Shown here: positions 1 to 7,335 of the stretch, piece after piece
How the letters are laid out: each line of letters starts with the position of its first letter
Numbering within the stretch: position 1 is the stretch's first letter
NCBI RefSeq assembly: GCF_016862195.1
Contig: NZ_BOMM01000073.1
Coordinates: 23,522-87,521 of the forward strand
Direction of reading: 5' to 3'
Origin: Paractinoplanes ferrugineus
GTDB lineage: Bacteria; Actinomycetota; Actinomycetes; Mycobacteriales; Micromonosporaceae
DNA length: 64,000 bases
Program-made: the position numbers and the translations under genes
The notes under the pieces: generated by a model
Told to the model about the DNA's origin: nothing
The model's input: the letters and a program-made list of their open reading frames with translations, nothing else
The model's database searches: none

Positions 1-453
1 GTCGACGAGAACGACGGCTTCCTGCCGGGCGGCTTCACCCGGCGGCTGGGCGCCGCACTCGGCCTGACCGTGCTGGACTTCGCCGGCGTGCAGGGCAGCG
101 AGGCAACCTACGGCAACGGCCACACCGGCGAGATCCTCCGCGAGGAACTCCGCCTCGACGGCGCCACCGTCGTCGAATCGTTCGCCGACGGCCCGCCCGC
201 CCTGACCCACCACACCTTCGGCGCCGGCCGGACCTGGCACCTCGCCACCATGGCCGCCCCCGCGTCACGGCCGGCCTTGGCCGCCCACCTGACCTCCACC
301 CTGGGCATCGAGCCGGTCCTGCCCGACCTCCCGGCCAACGTCGAGGCCTGCGTCCGCGGCACCATGCTCACCCTGATCAACCACAACCCGTCCGCCGTCC
401 GGATCGGCTCCGAGCAGCTCGGCCCGTACGAATACCGCGTGCGCACCGCCTGA
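1..453 (+). CDS. GH42 beta-galactosidase, C-terminal part (partial)
   Basis: The frame is open from the first base and supplies the last 150 residues of a glycoside hydrolase family 42 beta-galactosidase, which removes terminal beta-D-galactose from oligosaccharides in the cytoplasm. What remains is the end of the 42M (trimerisation) domain, around FAGVQGSEATYGNG, and the small all-beta C-terminal domain that ends in GPYEYRVR. The catalytic glutamates of the TIM barrel lie to the left of the window and cannot be checked. No downstream partner gene is fused or overlapping. The family call rests on sequence resemblance only. Confidence 0.8.
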   Translation, partial: VDENDGFLPGGFTRRLGAALGLTVLDFAGVQGSEATYGNGHTGEILREELRLDGATVVESFADGPPALTHHTFGAGRTWHLATMAAPASRPALAAHLTSTLGIEPVLPDLPANVEACVRGTMLTLINHNPSAVRIGSEQLGPYEYRVRTA

Positions 454-832
454 CTCCCGCAGCCCAGCGCGGCACCGCCCACGTTCCCCGCGCCGTCCTG
501 CCGCCCCGCCGTCCGCGCCGTCCCGCCGCCGTCGCCGGGGAGGGCCACGCACCGCGACGGTGGGCCTGGTGGTGAGCAGCGGGCCGTCGTTCCGGCAGTG
601 TCACTGTCGGCGATGGCCCGCTCCGCGCATCCGCATTCGCTTCCTGGCATGCGCGCGGGCCCCGCCGGTGAGGTAGTGCCAGCCATACCCGACAGGGGAG
701 GCTGGACCCCTTGTCCGCCCCTGGCCTTTCGCGACATCCTCGAACGCGAGGGAGACACGGTGCCGGCCCCTCGACCGGCAGGCCGGGCGGGCCGGGCTCG
801 CAGACGGCATCCGGTGTGGGCGATCGTGGCGG
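454..832. other. intergenic stretch, no gene supported
   Basis: These 379 bases separate the GH42 gene from the 3' end of the HxlR regulator. Frames open here are rich in Arg, Pro and Gly on both strands, as expected of GC-rich non-coding DNA, and none has a ribosome site or a recognisable domain. No hairpin terminator was found. Confidence 0.6.
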
Positions 833-1288
833 TCAGGCCGCGGCTGCGCCCGGGCCGGGGAGCAGGTCGATGTCGGGGGCGTGCATGGGGGCGCCGCAGC
901 CGGCGCAGCGTAGGTCGGCGGTGCTGATCTCGCCGCAGGCGTGGTGGCGGTAGAGGATCGGCGGGCCGGGTTCGCCCGCCAGCCACTTGTCGCCCCACGT
1001 GGTCATCACCATGAGCAGGTCGAGCAGGTCGGTGCCCTTCTCGGTCAGCACGTACTCGTGGCGGGGGCGGCGGTCGTAGGGGCGGCGTTCCAGCACGCCC
1101 TGCTCGACCAGGTGGTTCAGCCGTTCGGTGAGGACCTTGCGGGAGATGCCGAGGTCGGCCTGCAGCTGCTCGAAGCGCGTCATCCCGACCCACACGTCGC
1201 GCAGGATCAGCGGCGACCAGGGCTCCCCGATGACGTCGAGGGTGCGGGCGATCGAGCAGACCATCCGGCTGAAGTCCGTGCGTTGCAT
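833..1288 (-). CDS. HxlR-family transcriptional regulator
   Basis: A 151-residue winged-helix DNA-binding protein of the HxlR family. The core, residues about 11-100, holds the family signature (LILRDVWVGMTRFEQLQ, then GISRKVLTERLNHLVEQGVL and the wing RPRHEYVLTEKG). The tail has closely spaced cysteines (HACGEISTADLRCAGCGAPM), which look able to bind zinc. It is divergent from the DHFR-like remnant, and two inverted repeats lie between them, so it probably represses that unit and itself. The start is supported by TACGCT placed exactly 6 nt before the ATG, the arrangement of a leaderless mRNA. Many HxlR proteins respond to reactive electrophiles or redox stress; the signal here is unknown. 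Confidence 0.9.
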   Translation of the reverse strand: MQRTDFSRMVCSIARTLDVIGEPWSPLILRDVWVGMTRFEQLQADLGISRKVLTERLNHLVEQGVLERRPYDRRPRHEYVLTEKGTDLLDLLMVMTTWGDKWLAGEPGPPILYRHHACGEISTADLRCAGCGAPMHAPDIDLLPGPGAAAA

Positions 1289-1294
1289 TTTTTC

Positions 1295-1300
1295 AGCGTA
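1295..1300 (-). promoter_or_regulatory. -10 element of leaderless HxlR gene
   Basis: TACGCT on the minus strand, 6 nt before the ATG. It adjoins the operator at 1308-1326, so bound protein would cover the promoter. Confidence 0.55.
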
Positions 1301-1307
1301 ACTCTTT

Positions 1308-1326
1308 GAGTTCCCTCAAGGAACTC
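1308..1326. promoter_or_regulatory. inverted-repeat operator 1 (HxlR)
   Basis: GAGTTCCCTCAAGGAACTC: 7-base arms GAGTTCC/GGAACTC around a 5-base centre. It lies between the divergent HxlR and DHFR-like starts, the usual place for an HxlR operator. Confidence 0.65.
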
Positions 1327-1335
1327 CGACTGTTA

Positions 1336-1354
1336 GGGTTCCTTCAGGGAACTC
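1336..1354. promoter_or_regulatory. inverted-repeat operator 2 (HxlR)
   Basis: GGGTTCCTTCAGGGAACTC, the same design as the site 28 bp to the left with one arm mismatch. Two copies in phase suggest cooperative binding of regulator dimers. It ends 14 bp before the downstream ATG. Confidence 0.6.
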
Positions 1355-1368
1355 GGAGGGGAGTGGTC

Positions 1369-1662
1369 ATGATCTTCAGTACGCATGCGGTCTCGGTCGA
1401 CGGCTTCAGCACGGGGCGCTCGCCCCAGCGTGGTGGCCGAACCCGGGGGCCCGGTCGCGGGCGCGGCGACGGGTCGGCGCTGTTCGACCGGTATTTCGAC
1501 GGCGACACGCCCGGTCGGGTGGTCGACGGGCGCCGGGTGCCGATCCTGGTGGGTGGCGGGCGGCCCCTCTTCCCGGAGCCGCCCGCGCACGTAGGGCTGC
1601 GGCTCGTCGACGCCGTCCCCGCGCCGAGCGTGACCCCTCTCCGTCGCGAGGTGCGGCGATGA
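1369..1662 (+). pseudogene. RibD/dihydrofolate-reductase-like gene with internal deletion
   Basis: The 97-codon frame starts at an ATG behind a good ribosome site (GGAGGGGAG). It reads like pieces of a RibD_C/DHFR-like protein joined together: the N-terminal strand (IFSTHAVSVDGFSTG), a short piece with ALFDRYFDGDTP, then directly the C-terminal strand (VPILVGGGRPLFPE) and the final RLVDAVPAPSVTPLRREV. The middle of the fold, normally about 80-100 residues, is missing, so activity is unlikely. It overlaps the next gene by ATGA and sits behind two HxlR operators. HxlR-controlled DHFR-like genes are common in actinomycetes. A very short unrelated protein is a weaker alternative. Confidence 0.6.
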
Positions 1663-2039
1663 TCGACGCTGACATCCGCTGTGTTCTCGACGGCACCGCC
1701 ATCGCCCACGTGGCCACCGTCCTGCCCGACGGCGCACCACATTGCGTACCCGTCTGGATCGGCACCCACGGCGACCGGATCGCCGTCCTGACCGGGCCGC
1801 GCAGCCGTAAGGCCCAGAACCTGCGGCGGGACCCGCGCGTGGCGATCTCGCTGACCCCGGTCGGCGACCCGTTCACCCCGGTGGTCATCCGCGGCCGCGT
1901 CGTGTCGTGGCTCACCGGTGACGAGGCCTGGCCGGTGATCGACGGGATCGCCGAGAAGTACCTCGGCGGGCCCTATCCGCGTACGGCGGAAAGGGTCGTC
2001 GTCCTGATCGAACCCGACCGTCAGCGATTCGGGATGTGA
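1659..2039 (+). CDS. PPOX-class F420/flavin-dependent protein
   Basis: A 126-residue split-barrel protein of the pyridoxamine-5'-phosphate oxidase superfamily, with the usual beginning (AHVATVLPDGAPHCVPVWI), the basic phosphate-binding stretch (PRSRKAQNLRRDPRVAIS) and closing strand (RVVVLIEPDR). Actinobacterial members of this size mostly bind F420 or FMN and reduce small organic substrates; the substrate here is unknown. The start overlaps the stop of the DHFR-like remnant (ATGA), so both were translated from one mRNA under the HxlR operators. The PPOX gene itself looks intact. Confidence 0.85.
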   Translation: MIDADIRCVLDGTAIAHVATVLPDGAPHCVPVWIGTHGDRIAVLTGPRSRKAQNLRRDPRVAISLTPVGDPFTPVVIRGRVVSWLTGDEAWPVIDGIAEKYLGGPYPRTAERVVVLIEPDRQRFGM

Positions 2040-2096
2040 GCGCGGCCGGGTGCCGGCCCCGGGTGGCAGCCGCGTGGGTCGGTGCGGATTCGCCGG

Positions 2097-2915
2097 TCAG
2101 GAGGCCGTGGCGGGCTTCCGGCTCGGGTCGGTCGTGGTGGCGTCGGCGGCGGGTCGGCTGGTGAGCACCTGCGGGCCGGTCGGCGTGATGGCGATCGTGT
2201 GCTCGGAGTGGGCGGTGCGGGAGCCGTCGGCGGAGCGGATCGTCCAGCCGTCCGGGTCAAACTTGATCTTGTCGGTGGAGCGGCAGAACCACGGCTCGAT
2301 CGCGATGGTCAGGCCCGGGTCGAGGCGCATACCGCGGCGGGGGCGGCCGCTGTTGGCGACGTGCGGGGCCTCGTGCATGGTCCGGCCGATGCCGTGGCCG
2401 CCGAACTCGCCGTTGACGCCGTAGCCGTAGGAGTGGGCGACCTCGCCGATCGCCGCCGAGATGTCGCCGAGCCGGCCGCCGGGCTGGGCCGCGGCGATGC
2501 CGGCCGCCAGGGCGACCTCGGTGCACTCGATCAGCTTCCGGTCGGCCGGGTCGGGGGTGCCGACGATGACCGACAGGGCGGAGTCGGCGACCCAGCCGTC
2601 GATGCCGACCGCCATGTCGATGCTGAGCAGGTCGCCGTCGCGCAGGACGTAGTCGTGCGGCAGGCCGTGCAGCACCGCGTCGTTGACCGACAGGCACAGC
2701 ACGTTGCGGAACGGGCCGCGGCCGAACGACGGGGCGTAGTCCCAGTAGCAGGACTCGGCGCCGCGCTCCTCGATCCGCCGGCGGGCGTGGTGCTCGAGAT
2801 CCATCAGGTTGACGCCGACCGCGGCGACGCCGCTCAGCTCGGCGAGCAACTCGCCGACGAACTGGCCGGCCACGGCCATGCGGCCGATCTCGTCGGCGGA
2901 CTTGAGCTCGATCAC
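2097..2915 (-). CDS. map: type I methionine aminopeptidase
   Basis: A 272-residue enzyme that removes the initiator methionine from nascent proteins. The pita-bread fold residues are all visible: H83 (LHGLPH), metal ligands D100 (SIDMAV), D111 (VADSA), H174 (GGHGIG), E207 (AIEPW) and E238 (SEHTIAI). It lacks the N-terminal zinc-finger or SH3-binding extension of some actinobacterial paralogues. It is divergent from a small XRE regulator, with an inverted repeat in the gap. Actinomycetes usually have two or three map copies; whether this is the housekeeping one cannot be told from the window. Confidence 0.93.
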   Translation of the reverse strand: MIELKSADEIGRMAVAGQFVGELLAELSGVAAVGVNLMDLEHHARRRIEERGAESCYWDYAPSFGRGPFRNVLCLSVNDAVLHGLPHDYVLRDGDLLSIDMAVGIDGWVADSALSVIVGTPDPADRKLIECTEVALAAGIAAAQPGGRLGDISAAIGEVAHSYGYGVNGEFGGHGIGRTMHEAPHVANSGRPRRGMRLDPGLTIAIEPWFCRSTDKIKFDPDGWTIRSADGSRTAHSEHTIAITPTGPQVLTSRPAADATTTDPSRKPATAS

Positions 2916-2934
2916 GACAGACTCCCTCTCCCGG

Positions 2935-2954
2935 TGCGGTATTTTTATACCACA
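2935..2954. promoter_or_regulatory. inverted repeat between map and XRE gene
   Basis: TGCGGTAT-TTTT-ATACCACA, with arms matching at 7 of 8 positions (core GGTAT/ATACC). It lies upstream of both divergent genes and just before the -10 of the XRE gene, so it is a likely operator for the XRE protein. Confidence 0.55.
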
Positions 2955-2967
2955 GCGGTGGAGGGGT

Positions 2968-2973
2968 TATCCT
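2968..2973 (+). promoter_or_regulatory. -10 element of leaderless XRE gene
   Basis: TATCCT followed by exactly 6 nt and then the ATG at 2980. Confidence 0.5.
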
Positions 2974-2979
2974 GCTGGC

Positions 2980-3246
2980 ATGGTTCGCCAGCCGCTCACC
3001 CCCGAACAGATCGCCGCGGGCCGGCGCCTCGGGGTGGCCCTCCGAGCCGCGCGGGCCGGTCGCAGCCTCGTCGAGGTGGCGGTGGCGGCGGGCATCTCCC
3101 CGGAGACCCTGCGCAAGATCGAGGCGGGCCGCCTCCCGGCCCCGGCGTTCGGCACGGTCGTGTGCCTGAGCCAGGCCCTCGAGGTGCCGCTGGGCGACCT
3201 GGCCGACGCGTGGCTGGCCGACATGCCGGTCCGGCAGGCGTCCTAG
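2980..3246 (+). CDS. small XRE-family helix-turn-helix regulator
   Basis: An 88-residue protein that is almost entirely one Cro/C1-type HTH (residues about 10-65: LGVALRAARAGRSLVEVAVAAG, then SPETLRKIEAGRLPAPAF). The frame stays open further upstream, but the ATG at 2980 is preferred because TATCCT lies 6 nt before it and coding-like sequence begins there. No effector domain is present. It faces away from map with a GGTAT/ATACC repeat between them, suggesting that it controls map, itself or both. Confidence 0.85.
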   Translation: MVRQPLTPEQIAAGRRLGVALRAARAGRSLVEVAVAAGISPETLRKIEAGRLPAPAFGTVVCLSQALEVPLGDLADAWLADMPVRQAS

Positions 3247-3252
3247 GCCCGC

Positions 3253-4107
3253 TCAGTCCCACCAGAACGACCAGATCGGCTCGTAGAGCAGGTTCGTGGC
3301 ATAGCGCGACAGCGGCGACGTGCCCTGGACGATGTTGTCCGGGGCGAAGGCGAAGTGCTCGGCGGCCACGCGCAGGCACTCGTCGTCGTCGGTCGGCGGT
3401 GCCGCCACGCTCAGCCGGAGGTCGGCAAAACCGAGGGCGATCAGCCGTACGCCGAAACGCCGCTCCCACGAACGCAGGACCGCCGCGTATTTGGCGGTGT
3501 CGTTGTCGTGGTTGACCGGGCCGGTCCAGCCGCAGACGGCGACGGCGTCGCTGCCCCGCGCGGCCGCGACCAGGCCGAGCCGCAGCGAGGGGTCGCGGGC
3601 CAGGAGTGCCCGCACGCCCTCGACCGCTTGCTCATCGGGGTCGGTCCCGGGCCGGATCGGGTCGGCGAGCCCCGGCCACTCGGCGCCGAACGGGGTGGTG
3701 ACCGGCACGGCCGCCCGCGACGGATCCGCGTTGGCCGTCCACCGACCGGCGAGCACCTCGGCCGCGTCGTGGTCGTCCGGCGACGACATCAGGCCCGGCC
3801 ACAGCTCGCCGTCGTCCCACGGGCGGCGCGGATCGCCGGGCAGGTGATCGAGCAGGATCGGGTAGAGGCCGCCGGCCGGGTGCGCCGCGTAGAGCGACTG
3901 CCACAGCCCGACGGTGGCGGGCGCGTCGCTCAGCCAGAGAATCGGGGTGTCGTCGTCTTCGCCGTGCACGAGCCGTCCCGGCGGCAGCGGAACGGTGCGG
4001 CGGGACAGTGCGGCGGGCAGGTCCGGTGGTTGCACGTCGGCACCCTGGATCCTCCCGGGCGGTCGTGGGGGCGCGCCGAACCCGGTGATCGGCAAGGATG
4101 GGATCAT
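3253..4107 (-). CDS. DUF4253 domain protein
   Basis: Up to 284 residues. The C-terminal 110 or so match DUF4253: YAAVLRSWERRFGVRLIALGFADLRLSVAAPP, the ECLRVAAEHFAFAPDNI segment and the closing WSFWWD. Function is unknown; such proteins are soluble and often found near toxin-immunity or knot-repeat genes, though not here. The start is uncertain. The ATG at 4107 overlaps the start codon of the divergent acetyltransferase by two bases. A GTG at 4035, with GGGAGG upstream, would give a 260-residue protein starting at VQPPDLPAAL. Confidence 0.8.
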   Translation of the reverse strand: MIPSLPITGFGAPPRPPGRIQGADVQPPDLPAALSRRTVPLPPGRLVHGEDDDTPILWLSDAPATVGLWQSLYAAHPAGGLYPILLDHLPGDPRRPWDDGELWPGLMSSPDDHDAAEVLAGRWTANADPSRAAVPVTTPFGAEWPGLADPIRPGTDPDEQAVEGVRALLARDPSLRLGLVAAARGSDAVAVCGWTGPVNHDNDTAKYAAVLRSWERRFGVRLIALGFADLRLSVAAPPTDDDECLRVAAEHFAFAPDNIVQGTSPLSRYATNLLYEPIWSFWWD

Positions 4108-4681
4108 GCGTGAACGGGAGAACGAGGTCCTCGACCGGATCCGGCGTGGCCAGCTCTACACCGAGTCCGAGGCGAACTTCCAGGACCCGCTGCGGCGCGC
4201 CGACCTGATCTTCGAATACAACAGCACCCGCCCCGGTGACGCCCCGCGCCGCCGCAAACTCCTGGAACGCATCCTCGGCTCGGTCGGCGCGCGAACCGTT
4301 CTGCTCTCCCCGTTCCACGCGGGTTTCGGCAGCAACGTGCACATCGGCGACGACTTCTTCGGCAACGTCAACCTCACCCTCGTCGACGACATGGAGATCC
4401 GCATCGGCAACGGCGTGATGATCGCCCCGAGCGTCACCCTCACCACCACCGGCCACCCGATCCACCCCGGCCTGCGCGAGGACTTCCGGCGCTTCTCCAA
4501 ACCGGTCGTGCTCGAGGACAAGGTCTGGATCGGCAGCAACGTCGTGGTGCTGCCGGGCGTCCGGATCGGGTACGGCTCGGTGATCGGCGCCGGCAGCGTG
4601 GTCAGCCGCGACGTCCCGCCGATGACGGTCGCGATGGGCGTGCCGTGCCGGGTGGTCCGCGAGATCACCGACGTCCCGTGA
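4106..4681 (+). CDS. LacA/NodL-type sugar O-acetyltransferase
   Basis: A 191-residue hexapeptide-repeat acetyltransferase that moves acetyl from acetyl-CoA to a sugar hydroxyl (maltose, galactoside or glucose acetyltransferase family). The maltose-acetyltransferase N-terminal helix region (residues about 8-60) is followed by left-handed beta-helix coils (NVHIGDDFFGNVNLTLVDD, IRIGNGVMIAPSVTL). The catalytic His lies in TTTGHPIHP, and the family tail GAGSVVSRDVPPMTVAMGVPC is complete. Its stop overlaps the HAD gene start by GTGA. The acceptor sugar cannot be read from the sequence. Confidence 0.88.
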   Translation: MRERENEVLDRIRRGQLYTESEANFQDPLRRADLIFEYNSTRPGDAPRRRKLLERILGSVGARTVLLSPFHAGFGSNVHIGDDFFGNVNLTLVDDMEIRIGNGVMIAPSVTLTTTGHPIHPGLREDFRRFSKPVVLEDKVWIGSNVVVLPGVRIGYGSVIGAGSVVSRDVPPMTVAMGVPCRVVREITDVP

Positions 4682-5343
4682 TCGCCGCCGTGATCGTCGA
4701 CGTGGACGACACGCTGTGCCTCACCGAGGAGGCGTCGTTCCACTGCGAGAACGACGTCCTGGCGCGGATGGGCCGCCCGCCGATGTCCCGCGAGCGGCAC
4801 CTCGCGACGTGGGGCGCGCCCCTGCTGGAGGCCATCCCGCACCGCTCGCCCGGCGTCGACCTGCGCGAGTTCGCCGCCCTGTTCCCCGCCATGCAACAGC
4901 GTTACCTCGCCGACGGCCGGCTCGACGTGATCCCGCCCGAGAACCTGGCCACACTCGACCACCTGGTCGGCGACGGCCGTACCGTCCTGCTGCTGACCTC
5001 CCGCGAAGAGGACGAGGTCCGCCACCTGCTGGCGCCCGACCACATCCTGGCGGCCCGCCTCGGCGGCGCCTACCACGGCGGCAACACCCGCTTCCGCAAA
5101 CCGGACCCGCGCGCCTTCGACGAACTGCTTGCCGAGACCCGTCTCACCCCGGCCGAGTGCGTCTACGTCGGCGACTCGCCCGGTGACGCCCTCGCCGCGG
5201 GCGGGGCCGGCTTGCGGTTCATCGCGTGCCTGCAGGCCGGCGTCCGCCGGCGCGACGAGTTCGACGACCGCTTCGTCACCGCCACGGTGGACACTTTCCC
5301 CGAGATCCTGCCGGTGATCAGGCAGTGGGACGCAGGAAGGTGA
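4678..5343 (+). CDS. HAD-superfamily hydrolase
   Basis: A 221-residue phosphatase-like protein with every HAD motif: motif I DVDDT (nucleophile D8, acid/base D10), motif II in LLLTSREED, the motif III lysine in KPDPRAF and motif IV VYVGDSPGD. A helical cap sits between motifs I and II. It resembles phosphoglycolate phosphatase or beta-phosphoglucomutase relatives; the substrate is unknown. GTG at 4678 is chosen because it gives the normal HAD N-terminus (VIAAVIVDVDD) and overlaps the previous stop. The 3' end overlaps the convergent hydrolase gene by 26 bp. Confidence 0.85.
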   Translation: MIAAVIVDVDDTLCLTEEASFHCENDVLARMGRPPMSRERHLATWGAPLLEAIPHRSPGVDLREFAALFPAMQQRYLADGRLDVIPPENLATLDHLVGDGRTVLLLTSREEDEVRHLLAPDHILAARLGGAYHGGNTRFRKPDPRAFDELLAETRLTPAECVYVGDSPGDALAAGGAGLRFIACLQAGVRRRDEFDDRFVTATVDTFPEILPVIRQWDAGR

Positions 5344-5887
5344 GGATCCGGGTGACTGCCAGGTCGGTGGCGGCGGCGTCGTAGGACGGCAGCGAGCTGT
5401 CGGTGAACAGGTGCTGGTCGCCCGGGTAGACGTGGACTTCGCTGCCCGGAGCCTCCTTGACCAGGGCGCGGGCGGCGTCGAGGTCGCCGTCGCCGGCGAA
5501 GAACGGGTCGGCGTCCATGCCGTGGATCTGCACGGGGACGGTGGGCGGCCACGGGGCGTCGAAGGCGTCGGGTGGCACGCAGGCTTCCAGCAGTACGGCG
5601 GCGCGAGCCCCGGGCCGGGTCTGGGTGAGGCGCTGGGCCGGCATGACGCCCAGGGAGATGCCGATGTAGACCAGATCAGGTGGCAGGTTGTCGGCGGCCC
5701 GCACACCGCGCTCGGCGGAGTCGGTCCGCTGCGCGTACGCCAGGCCCTCCGCCAGGGCCGGGAAGACGTGGCCGTCGAACAGGTCGGGGGTGTGCACCAG
5801 GTGGCCGGCGGCGCGCAGGCGTTCGGCGAAGGCACGGACGCCGTCGGTCAGGCCGAGGGCATGGTGCAGCAGCAGGATCTCGCTCAT
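5318..5887 (-). CDS. dienelactone hydrolase-family protein
   Basis: A 189-residue small alpha/beta hydrolase. The nucleophile elbow is GISLG (S78); the acid is in HGMDADPFF (D125 or D127) and the histidine in YPGDQHLF (H159). Bona fide dienelactone hydrolases use Cys at the elbow, so the Ser here points to a carboxylesterase-like activity. No signal peptide is present, so it acts in the cytoplasm. The ATG is supported by TAAGCT 7 nt upstream, a leaderless arrangement. It converges on the HAD gene. Confidence 0.83.
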   Translation of the reverse strand: MSEILLLHHALGLTDGVRAFAERLRAAGHLVHTPDLFDGHVFPALAEGLAYAQRTDSAERGVRAADNLPPDLVYIGISLGVMPAQRLTQTRPGARAAVLLEACVPPDAFDAPWPPTVPVQIHGMDADPFFAGDGDLDAARALVKEAPGSEVHVYPGDQHLFTDSSLPSYDAAATDLAVTRILTFLRPTA

Positions 5888-5894
5888 GCCGGGG

Positions 5895-5900
5895 AGCTTA
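5895..5900 (-). promoter_or_regulatory. -10 element of leaderless hydrolase gene
   Basis: TAAGCT on the minus strand, 7 nt before the ATG of the dienelactone-hydrolase-like gene. Confidence 0.45.
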
Positions 5901-5972
5901 GGACGGGAAGCGGACGATCCGCGTCCGGAACGGCGGGCACGCGCGGGAGGCGTACCGGTCGGCGGTTTTGCC

Positions 5973-5978
5973 TATGCT
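5973..5978 (+). promoter_or_regulatory. -10 element of leaderless emfourin gene
   Basis: TATGCT followed by 7 nt and the GTG at 5986. It decides the start, since an in-frame ATG at 5974 falls inside this hexamer. Confidence 0.5.
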
Positions 5979-5985
5979 CGGGGCT

Positions 5986-6282
5986 GTGACCGAGCATGTG
6001 CGGGTTGAATTGCAACAATCGGGTGGGTTCGCTGGTTTTCGGGTGCACAAGGTTCTCGACTCCGGCGAGATGCCACCGGTGGCTGCGGCTTCGCTGCGGC
6101 AGTTGGTCGGGGCGCTCGATTTCGGGGCGTTGCGGTCGAGCGGACCGGGGCATGGTGCCGATCTGATGCACTACGGGCTGACGATCGAGCGGGGATCGCA
6201 GCGGTGGCAGGGATCGGTGTCGGATCCGTCGATCCCGGCGCCGCTGCAACCGCTGCTCGACTTCCTGACCGACTACTCCTGA
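5986..6282 (+). CDS. emfourin-like metalloprotease inhibitor
   Basis: A 98-residue cytoplasmic protein resembling emfourin, the inhibitor that blocks protealysin-like M4 metalloproteases. Shared features are the first strand followed by QSGGFAGFRVHKVLDS, the acid/Pro linker into PVAAASLRQLVGALDF, the central ADLMHYGLTIERG hairpin and the closing helix LQPLLDFLTDYS. In the characterised pair the inhibitor gene adjoins its protease, but no M4 protease is encoded near here. GTG at 5986 is chosen over TTG 5968 and ATG 5974 because TATGCT lies 7 nt before it. It converges with the APH gene, 17 bp away. Confidence 0.65.
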   Translation: MTEHVRVELQQSGGFAGFRVHKVLDSGEMPPVAAASLRQLVGALDFGALRSSGPGHGADLMHYGLTIERGSQRWQGSVSDPSIPAPLQPLLDFLTDYS

Positions 6283-6299
6283 TCTCGGCTCGCGCGCGG

Positions 6300-7262
6300 T
6301 CAGACGACCGGCGGCTGGGGTAGCTCGCCGAGCCAGAAGGCGGCGGCGGTGCGGAAGTCGTCGTCGACCGGCAGGGCGGCGTCGCGCACCGCCCGGCGCC
6401 ACGACAACGACCGGGAGACCCGCCCGAGGCGGCAGCTCAGCGAGACCGAGCGACGCAACGTCGCGGCCGGGGCCAGGTCGGTCCACGGCTCGAGGTACGC
6501 GTCCCGCAGGCGCGCCAGTGCCGGATCGCCGTCGCCCACACCCAGGACGTGGGCCGCGAAACCGAGCGCCACCAGCAACGATCCGAACGGGTGGGCGATC
6601 GACGCGTCACCCCAGTCGAAGAAGCGGAAGCCGGTGGGGCCGGTCGGGAAGACGTTCGCGTCGGTCAGGTCGTCGTGCTGGACACTGGCCGGGATGCCGT
6701 CGGCGGACAGTTCGGCGCACCAGTCGTCGAGCGGGACCGCCTGCACCGCGGCCACGTCGACGTCGGCGGCCACGGCCGGATCGGCCAGCAGGGACTTCAG
6801 GTGGGCGGGCAGCGTGTGCGGGCGCTGGTCGGGCACCCCCAGCGAGACCAGGGCCTCGGCGTGCGGGGCGCCGGCGCGTTGCAGCACGGCGTACGCCTGC
6901 AGCATCCGTGACCAGGTCTGCTCCCGCGGCCAGTGGCCGGGGTCGGCCGCCATCCGCTCGCGCAGGGTAGGGCCCTCGTCGGCGGTGAGCAGCCAGCCCT
7001 GCTCGTCGATGGCGAGGGGCCGCAGCACGGCGGCCGGGAACCACTCGGCCAGTGCCGTGGCCAGCGGTGCCTCGTAGGCGCAGGCGGGGGTGTTGGCCTT
7101 GAACCAGCGGTCCCCGGCGGACGTGGGCACCCGGTGGGTCACCGACCAGGGGCGGACCCGGACCTCTTCGATCCAGCCTGTCGGTTTCGCGTCGAGGTGG
7201 GCCTCGATCCAGTCGTGGGCCGAGGACACCCACGCCGGGTCGTGCCAGTCGTTGGCCTTCAT
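6300..7262 (-). CDS. aminoglycoside phosphotransferase-like kinase
   Basis: A 320-residue protein of the APH/choline-kinase fold. The Brenner motif is HDDLTDANVF (H196, D198, N203) and the metal-binding Asp is D216 in FFDWGDAS. The N-lobe lysine may be K55 (RWFKAN). Relatives phosphorylate aminoglycosides, homoserine or other small alcohols. With no resistance context, a metabolic role is as likely as drug resistance. The ATG at 7262 lies 9 nt after a TAGGCT hexamer, so the leader is very short at most. Confidence 0.82.
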   Translation of the reverse strand: MKANDWHDPAWVSSAHDWIEAHLDAKPTGWIEEVRVRPWSVTHRVPTSAGDRWFKANTPACAYEAPLATALAEWFPAAVLRPLAIDEQGWLLTADEGPTLRERMAADPGHWPREQTWSRMLQAYAVLQRAGAPHAEALVSLGVPDQRPHTLPAHLKSLLADPAVAADVDVAAVQAVPLDDWCAELSADGIPASVQHDDLTDANVFPTGPTGFRFFDWGDASIAHPFGSLLVALGFAAHVLGVGDGDPALARLRDAYLEPWTDLAPAATLRRSVSLSCRLGRVSRSLSWRRAVRDAALPVDDDFRTAAAFWLGELPQPPVV

Positions 7263-7335
7263 CGAGCGGTCAGCCTACGGGCCGGCGCCGGCCGGCTCAT
7301 CCGAATTTCCGGGCCCCGCCCCGGCCCCGGCCAGG

